From a virus: 24,994 nt of DNA. Below, one piece after another: positions 21,691-24,994 of this stretch. The first letter of the stretch is position 1. Every line of letters starts with the position of its first letter. Position numbers and translations under genes: made by a program. Where the stretch lies: positions 1 to 24,994 of the IMG/VR virus record IMGVR_UViG_3300036768_000258; one strand, 5' to 3'. The notes below the pieces were generated by a model. That model searched no databases, was not told the DNA's origin, and was given only the letters and a program-made list of their open reading frames with translations.

Positions 21691-22098
21691 ATGGCTAATG
21701 CACTGTTTGACAGTTACCGCTCGCAATGCCTCACGGCAGACGTGGATTTGGACGATGCGATCAAGCTGATCCTCGTCGATCATGGCGTGGATACGCCGAA
21801 CCCGGCGGTAGACGATTTCCTGGACGACATTGCGGCGGGCGCGCGCGTCTCGACCAGCGGCGCGTTCACCGGCAAGACCTTCACGGCAGGCGTGTTCGAC
21901 GCGAACGACGTGACGCTCGCCAGTGTGAGCGGATCCTCCGCCGAGTCCATCGTCATTTTCAACGACACGCCGGCGACGGAAGCCACGAAGGATCTGATCG
22001 CGTTCATTGACACGGCGACCGGACTCCCCGTGACGCCGAACGGCGGCGATATTACGGTCCAATGGGATAATGGGCCCAACAGAATTTTCAAACTATGA
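21691..22098 (+). CDS. Conserved phage virion-associated protein
   Basis: A 135-residue protein with a strong AAGGAGG site. The order is MANALFDSYRSQCL, DLDDAIKLILVDHG, FLDDIAAGARVSTSGAFTGK, TFTAGVFDANDVT and a C-terminal TGLPVTPNGGDITVQWDNG then NRIFKL. I recognise this as a widespread phage family of ~130 residues of unknown function found near tail-fibre genes. The repeated beta pattern suggests a structural protein. Overlaps the next gene as ATGA. Confidence 0.75.
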   Translation: MANALFDSYRSQCLTADVDLDDAIKLILVDHGVDTPNPAVDDFLDDIAAGARVSTSGAFTGKTFTAGVFDANDVTLASVSGSSAESIVIFNDTPATEATKDLIAFIDTATGLPVTPNGGDITVQWDNGPNRIFKL

Positions 22099-22466
22099 CC
22101 GACGCTCTCACCATCCGCCAGGACGGCACGCGGGTCATGCTTTTGCATCAGGGCCGCTGCCTGTGCTCGATGCCCTGGCAAGCGGCGCTCGATCTCGCGC
22201 ACGCCATCCGCATCCAGGCCAAGCGCGCCGAAGAGCTCGACCGCGCGCCGGCGATCATCCACGATCAGGCCATCGTCACGCGCCTGGGGTTGCGGTTCGG
22301 GCTCACGTCTCATCCGTCGTTGCTCCGCGAGGCGTGCCGAGAGGCCGCGTGGAATCGCAATCTGCGGCGCTACATTCCGTCTGGCAAAGCGCGCGGGCTC
22401 GACCGGCAATCCATGGTCGGCGCGCCGCGTCTGATTCGGACTCCACCCACACAGGAGGCACTATGA
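22095..22466 (+). CDS. Hypothetical phage protein
   Basis: A 123-residue protein. The first half reads LTIRQDGTRVMLLHQGRCLC then MPWQAALDLAHAIRIQAKRA, i.e. short strands followed by a helix; the second half has an AIVTRLGLRFGLTSHPSLLR segment and a basic tail (NRNLRRYIPSGKARGL). Similar short ORFs recur between fibre and lysis genes of phages, with no known role. ATGA overlaps both neighbours, so it is cotranslated. Confidence 0.68.
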   Translation: MTDALTIRQDGTRVMLLHQGRCLCSMPWQAALDLAHAIRIQAKRAEELDRAPAIIHDQAIVTRLGLRFGLTSHPSLLREACREAAWNRNLRRYIPSGKARGLDRQSMVGAPRLIRTPPTQEAL

Positions 22467-22687
22467 CCGAGCAGGAACTACACGAACGCATGCGCACGCT
22501 GCACGAGCGGATCAAGGCGCTGAAGCGCGAAAAGGCGGCGGTGGCGCATGAGCTCGAGAAAATCGAGCTGCATAAGCAGGCCATGCGGAAGGTCGCGCAG
22601 ATGAGCGACGCCGAGCGCGCGGCGCTCGCGCTCGCGATCCGTGACGCGGGCGGCATCGACGCCGCGAGCACCGTAGGGATGCCATGA
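22463..22687 (+). CDS. Small coiled-coil protein
   Basis: A 74-residue protein starting at ATG 22463 with AGGAGG upstream. Residues 1-~45 are a charged heptad-like helix (LHERIKALKREKAAVAHELE), followed by a second motif MSDAERAALALAIRDAGGID. The same frame is open from 22070, but that upstream part is out-of-phase DNA of the previous gene. Probably forms an oligomer; role unknown. Confidence 0.7.
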   Translation: MTEQELHERMRTLHERIKALKREKAAVAHELEKIELHKQAMRKVAQMSDAERAALALAIRDAGGIDAASTVGMP

Positions 22688-22980
22688 TCCGATTCCTCAA
22701 GCAACCATCGGAGACCTACACCATTGCAGTGGAGTTTTCCGGCAAGCTCCCGAGCGGCGCGTCGCTGTCGAGTGGCACCGTGAGTGCCACCAGGATGGAC
22801 ACGGGAGCGACGGACAATTCCGTGCTCGCTTCGACCTCGGCGACCATCTCCGGCACGCAAGCGCGCGTGCGCGTCAAGCAGGGCGTCAGTGGCGTAGCCT
22901 ACAAGATTACGTTCGTCGTCACATTGTCGAACACCGATATTTTGGAGGAGGACGTGCTCATGCACGTGGTCGATGACTGA
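22684..22980 (+). CDS. Small Ig-like phage protein
   Basis: A 98-residue beta-rich protein (TYTIAVEFSGKLPSGASLSS, ARVRVKQGVSGVAYKITFVV, VTLSNTDILEEDVLMHVVD). The strand pattern is Ig-like and matches a small family often next to phage lysis genes or fibre adaptors. It overlaps both neighbours (ATGA and TGATG). Function is not established. Confidence 0.68.
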   Translation: MIRFLKQPSETYTIAVEFSGKLPSGASLSSGTVSATRMDTGATDNSVLASTSATISGTQARVRVKQGVSGVAYKITFVVTLSNTDILEEDVLMHVVDD

Positions 22981-23201
22981 TGGGCGAACTGTGGCACAGC
23001 TATACAGCGGAACTTTTATCGAGCTTGACGCTGGCGGGTGTGGCGTGGATTGTGCGCGGCGTGCAGCGCATCAATGCCCATCTCGCGCAGCTCAACGGAC
23101 GATTGGGCAAGGTCGAGGAATGGTCGCGCGGCCACGAACGATTGGACGATGAGCGACATCGCATGGTCATTGATCGGATCGATGAAGGGAGGATCAGATG
23201 A
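22980..23201 (+). CDS. Small membrane protein with coiled coil, holin-associated
   Basis: A 73-residue protein with one predicted membrane helix at ~10-28 (ELLSSLTLAGVAWIVRGVQR) and a charged helix (~30-70: QLNGRLGKVEEWSRGHERLD). This resembles XhlA-type accessory lysis proteins, which sit beside a holin. An inner-membrane spanin role is the alternative. It is the first gene of the lysis group and is coupled by TGATG upstream and ATGA downstream. Confidence 0.6.
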   Translation: MGELWHSYTAELLSSLTLAGVAWIVRGVQRINAHLAQLNGRLGKVEEWSRGHERLDDERHRMVIDRIDEGRIR

Positions 23202-23389
23202 ACTGGAAGGGGATCGGAAATTGGCTGTTGAGCGGCGTCGGGGCCGGGTTGGCGGTCTTTTGCTCGTCGGTCTTTGCGGCCGGCGTGCCGGATCGGGATG
23301 CCATCCTCGGCGCGTTGGCCGGAGCGGCAGCGGCGATGGTCAATCATCTCCGGCAGAATCCGATGCGGAGACCCGATGGCGATGCGTGA
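23198..23389 (+). CDS. Putative holin
   Basis: A 63-residue protein with two hydrophobic helices, ~8-28 (NWLLSGVGAGLAVFCSSVFA) and ~34-50 (ILGALAGAAAAMVNHL), joined by a short polar turn, and a basic polar tail. Size and topology fit class II holins, which open the inner membrane and let the endolysin out. The endolysin gene starts inside its last codons. Holins have no conserved residues, so position carries the call. Confidence 0.65.
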   Translation: MNWKGIGNWLLSGVGAGLAVFCSSVFAAGVPDRDAILGALAGAAAAMVNHLRQNPMRRPDGDA

Positions 23390-23870
23390 GCAAATCGACT
23401 TGCTACGCCTCGCCCCACGCGCGAAGGCGGGCGCGCTCTTGCTCAATGAGCGATGCCCCTATGTCGAATTCACGAGCGGCTATCGCTCCATCAAGGAGCA
23501 GGCGCGCGTCATGGCCGTCAACGAGTGGCGCGCGCCGGGCTGGATCGGCGCGACCTATCGGCTCGGCGCGGACCTGGCCGACTCGATCCGTGTCAATCGC
23601 GCGCAACTTCGCTCCGAGGCCGATCTGCGGCACTGGATCGAGCAATATCTGTCGGTCCAGTCCGAAGAGTGGTTGTCGGGTCTCTCGCGACACCTGACCG
23701 GGTATGCCTTCGATGTGCGGCCACTGATCGACGACTACGGCCATCCGACGGCGAAGGGCTGGGCGATCATCAATTGTGCGCGGCGCGACATCGGCGCGGA
23801 GAAAGTGCTGCTCCGCGAGGGTGGACTCGTGATCTGGCACGTGCAGTTTGCGCCGACGGAGGAGATATGA
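23376..23870 (+). CDS. Endolysin, M15-type peptidase
   Basis: A 164-residue peptidoglycan hydrolase of the M15 (VanY/D-Ala-D-Ala carboxypeptidase-like) fold. Zinc ligands are H106 and D113 in SRHLTGYAFDV (SxHxxGxAxD) and H155 in VIWHVQF; SGYRSIKEQARVM (34-46) is the usual substrate-side motif. It would cut peptide bonds of the host wall at the end of infection. ATG 23376 is preferred to ATG 23382, because GGAG lies 5 nt before it. No signal peptide, so it needs the holin. Overlaps the previous gene by 14 nt. Confidence 0.9.
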   Translation: MAMREQIDLLRLAPRAKAGALLLNERCPYVEFTSGYRSIKEQARVMAVNEWRAPGWIGATYRLGADLADSIRVNRAQLRSEADLRHWIEQYLSVQSEEWLSGLSRHLTGYAFDVRPLIDDYGHPTAKGWAIINCARRDIGAEKVLLREGGLVIWHVQFAPTEEI

Positions 23871-24058
23871 CGGAGCTCGACCGATTGCGCGCGGTCAGGA
23901 TCGAGGGCATTCAGGAGACGCTCGACGGGCGGTGGTTCGCCATCGTCACGGATCCGCTCACGGGGACATCCGCCTGTATGCCGCCGGGCGAGACCATCGC
24001 CGCGTGTCTGGCACGGATCGACGCGCGCTACGCGGAGGCGGAGCACGGCCATGCTTGA
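23867..24058 (+). CDS. Small protein in the lysis cassette
   Basis: A 63-residue soluble protein, ATG 23867, overlapping the endolysin stop as ATGA with GGAG upstream. It reads IEGIQETLDGRWFAIVTDPL then TSACMPPGETIAACLARIDA, a small alpha-beta pattern with an acidic C-terminal helix. No family recognised. The frame runs back to 23453 only as endolysin shadow. It lies between endolysin and spanin-like genes, so a lysis or regulatory role is possible but unsupported. Confidence 0.6.
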   Translation: MTELDRLRAVRIEGIQETLDGRWFAIVTDPLTGTSACMPPGETIAACLARIDARYAEAEHGHA

Positions 24059-24245
24059 GTTCGTAACAGCGCTCCTATCAGTGCTTGCCCCCATTGTCGC
24101 GCTCTGGCTCAAATCGCGTGCCGCGCAGACACCCTCATTCTCCGACGAGGTGGACCATGCTTTGGCGACTCATGATCGGGCTTGGCTGGCTCATCAGCTT
24201 GACCGCTTGCACGAGCGGGCCAAGCGCCTACGTGATTCCCGATAG
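24051..24245 (+). CDS. Inner-membrane spanin-like protein (Rz-like)
   Basis: A 64-residue protein with one N-terminal membrane helix (~4-21: FVTALLSVLAPIVALWL) and a ~40-residue charged, helical tail (AWLAHQLDRLHERAKRLRDS). The overlapping +1-frame lipoprotein gene starts inside it, the arrangement of Rz/Rz1 spanin pairs. At 64 residues it is much shorter than lambda Rz (153), so its periplasmic part is short; a holin-like or other small membrane role is possible. Start ATG 24051 overlaps the previous stop by 8 nt. Confidence 0.55.
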   Translation: MLEFVTALLSVLAPIVALWLKSRAAQTPSFSDEVDHALATHDRAWLAHQLDRLHERAKRLRDSR

Positions 24246-24633
24246 CCGCCAACTCATCCCGGTCTGGGACGAGCACGGGCAACCGCTCAACGGATGGATT
24301 GGCATTAGTGAGGGCTACCTACGGGAACTCCTGCTCGACCTCGAACGATGCGCGGGGGCCACGCCGACCAGTCTCCCCGATCCGCATCGGTGCATCGTGA
24401 CCGGCTATCTGTATCAGATGCCCTCGGAGCCGGTGGGCCTCGCGCGGACGGATCAATGTCTCGCCATCCGGCACCGCGTCGAGGATGGACGCGTGCTGCT
24501 CTGGTCCGTCGATCAGTGGGTCACGATTCCGCTGCCGCCGGAGATGCGCGGGCATGTCCGCTACCGATGGGGCGCGGACGTGGCGCATCTCGACGCGCGC
24601 GCCGTCGCCATCGAGCGCGGGGCCGCGCACTAG
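24157..24633 (+). CDS. Outer-membrane lipoprotein, o-spanin-like (Rz1-like)
   Basis: A 158-residue lipoprotein. The signal is MLWRLMIGLGWLISLTAC, with lipobox L15-T-A-C18; C18 would be lipidated. The part after it (YVIPDSRQLIPVWDEHGQPL, then GWIGISEGYLRELLLDLERC) matches the Rz1-like outer-membrane spanin pattern I know from phages. Residues ~65-158 are an unusual long extension. The start at 24157 lies inside the 24051 gene (89-nt overlap, +1 frame); the frame runs back to 24085, but only the 24157 start gives a proper lipoprotein signal. Spanins fuse inner and outer membranes in the last step of lysis. A secreted lipoprotein with another role cannot be excluded. Confidence 0.75.
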   Translation: MLWRLMIGLGWLISLTACTSGPSAYVIPDSRQLIPVWDEHGQPLNGWIGISEGYLRELLLDLERCAGATPTSLPDPHRCIVTGYLYQMPSEPVGLARTDQCLAIRHRVEDGRVLLWSVDQWVTIPLPPEMRGHVRYRWGADVAHLDARAVAIERGAAH

Positions 24634-24653
24634 GTAGTCTCAATTAGATAGTT

Positions 24654-24713
24654 TCGTCCTATCCCCGCTCCGCGCGTTCTTCCGCTCCCTTTCTCTCGCT
24701 TCACTAGACCCTC
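24654..24713 (+). terminator. C-rich, G-poor rut-like tract after the lysis genes
   Basis: A ~60-nt pyrimidine-rich stretch, mostly C and T with only about eight G, in a window that otherwise has plenty of G. It begins 20 nt after the last lysis gene. This is the composition at which Rho loads on RNA, and no hairpin-plus-U-run terminator is visible, so Rho-dependent ending of the late transcript is a possibility. The rest of 24634-24814 holds no gene I can support; a TATAAT at 24714-24719 has no -35 partner. Confidence 0.35.
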
Positions 24714-24814
24714 TATAATAGGATGTAGGCCGCCCGCCCGTTCTCCGCGCAAAACCGCCTAACCTCTTGATTCTCCGAGATATTCAAGCCTAGAAAAATT
24801 TTTTCATTGGGGGC

Positions 24815-24843
24815 TTGACAGGTATATTATATTCTATTATATT
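24815..24843 (+). promoter_or_regulatory. Near-consensus sigma70 promoter with AT-rich flank
   Basis: TTGACA at 24815-24820, a 17-nt spacer, and TATATT at 24838-24843. An A/T block (GAAAAATTTTTTC, 24793-24805) lies about 10-20 bp upstream of the -35, where an UP element would bind RNA polymerase alpha. The 9-mer TATTATATT occurs twice, at 24825-24833 and 24835-24843, one DNA turn apart and overlapping the -10, which could be an operator. Transcription would start near 24850. This AT-rich patch stands out in a GC-rich window. Confidence 0.82.
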
Positions 24844-24849
24844 ACAGCC

Positions 24850-24882
24850 ATGATGATTGCCAACCACAAGGAGGAAAAATGA
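24850..24882 (+). CDS. Ten-codon leader ORF, possibly leaderless
   Basis: ATG ATG ATT GCC ... AAA TGA encodes MMIANHKEEK. The ATG is at about the predicted transcription start, so no ribosome binding site fits in front of it. Its stop overlaps the next ATG as ATGA, and it contains that gene's AAGGAGG site. It may be a leader peptide that couples or controls translation of the next gene, or chance. Confidence 0.3.
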   Translation: MMIANHKEEK

Positions 24883-24994
24883 AATACGAAGTCAGAAGAC
24901 CAATCACCACCGGCCCAGACCGGTGGAGGTCCGCAGCGGTGGTGTCGCGCCACCGCACTCTCGACGGCGCGCTCCGGTCACTCCGGAGGCAGCA
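24879..24994 (+). CDS. Start of an unidentified gene (3' partial)
   Basis: ATG 24879 with AAGGAGG 5 nt upstream begins MKYEVRRPITTGPDRWRSAA, then VVSRHRTLDGALRSLRRQ and leaves the window. The small basic start does not name a family. It is the first gene of a new transcription unit served by the promoter at 24815. Its first codons contain two hairpin-forming stretches (CCACCGG/CCGGTGG at 24907-24926 and GCGGTGG/CCACCGC at 24936-24956) whose arms are also mutually complementary, so they could form alternative structures. Confidence 0.65.
   Translation, partial: MKYEVRRPITTGPDRWRSAAVVSRHRTLDGALRSLRRQ

Noticed and set aside
20968-22062. Minus-strand 364-residue frame across several small + genes
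   Set aside because: It cuts through four + strand genes with ribosome binding sites and shows only Arg/Gly-rich shadow composition.
24643-24661. GATAG/CTATC inverted repeat as a terminator
   Set aside because: Only 5 bp, AT-containing, and no following U run.
24714-24719. TATAAT as a second promoter
   Set aside because: There is no TTGACA-like element 16-18 bp upstream (the matching place reads a pyrimidine run), so I kept only the 24815 promoter.

Overview
The window is most of the late (structural and lysis) half of a tailed double-stranded DNA phage or prophage with a long non-contractile tail (siphovirus-like Caudoviricetes). Every supported gene lies on the + strand and genes are packed tightly, many joined by ATGA or TGATG stop/start overlaps with strong GGAGG-type ribosome binding sites. 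The DNA is GC-rich, and the lysis genes (M15 endolysin, lipoprotein spanin) point to a Gram-negative host. Nothing in the window identifies the host genus. There is no integrase, replication gene or tRNA, so a temperate lifestyle cannot be decided.

Layout. (1) 1-516: the 3' end of an ImmA/IrrE-type protein, followed by a short ORF that starts like a PIN-domain protein and then degenerates. (2) 537-3705: a putative DNA-modification module of three genes: a ParB-like/DNA methyltransferase fusion, a second stand-alone ParB-like protein, and an ABC-type ATPase fused to a GNAT domain that resembles phage Mu Mom. The two ParB genes begin with a perfect 110-bp direct repeat. (3) 3707-9391: packaging and head: large terminase, a small helix-turn-helix protein, an HK97-type portal fused to a Mu gpF-like domain, prohead protease with an extra C-terminal domain, and HK97-fold major capsid protein. 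(4) 9411-13435: putative decoration protein, connector and tail-completion proteins, two tandem tail-tube paralogues, and a tail assembly chaperone pair that probably uses a +1 ribosomal frameshift. (5) 13432-17563: tape measure, hub-like protein and tail tip protein. (6) 17572-22980: fibre/adhesin region, with a polyglycine-rich fibre, a signal-peptide protein with an FN3-like domain, a protein with 20-23-residue repeats, and several small virion-type proteins. (7) 22980-24633: lysis cassette with small membrane proteins, M15 peptidase, and an overlapping membrane-protein/lipoprotein pair that looks like spanins. (8) 24634-24994: a noncoding gap with a C-rich rut-like tract, then a near-consensus, AT-rich sigma70 promoter driving a new transcription unit that runs off the window.

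How it fits together: packaging, capsid, connector, tail, adhesin and lysis genes follow the usual late-operon order. The modification module sits directly before the terminase, where it could mark progeny DNA before packaging. The most unusual points are the repeat-bracketed methyltransferase gene, the ABC ATPase-Mom-like fusion, the predicted +1 frameshift, a 13-bp-stem hairpin just after the capsid/decoration genes, and the architecture of the terminal promoter. All functional calls come from reading motifs and gene order; no database search was run.
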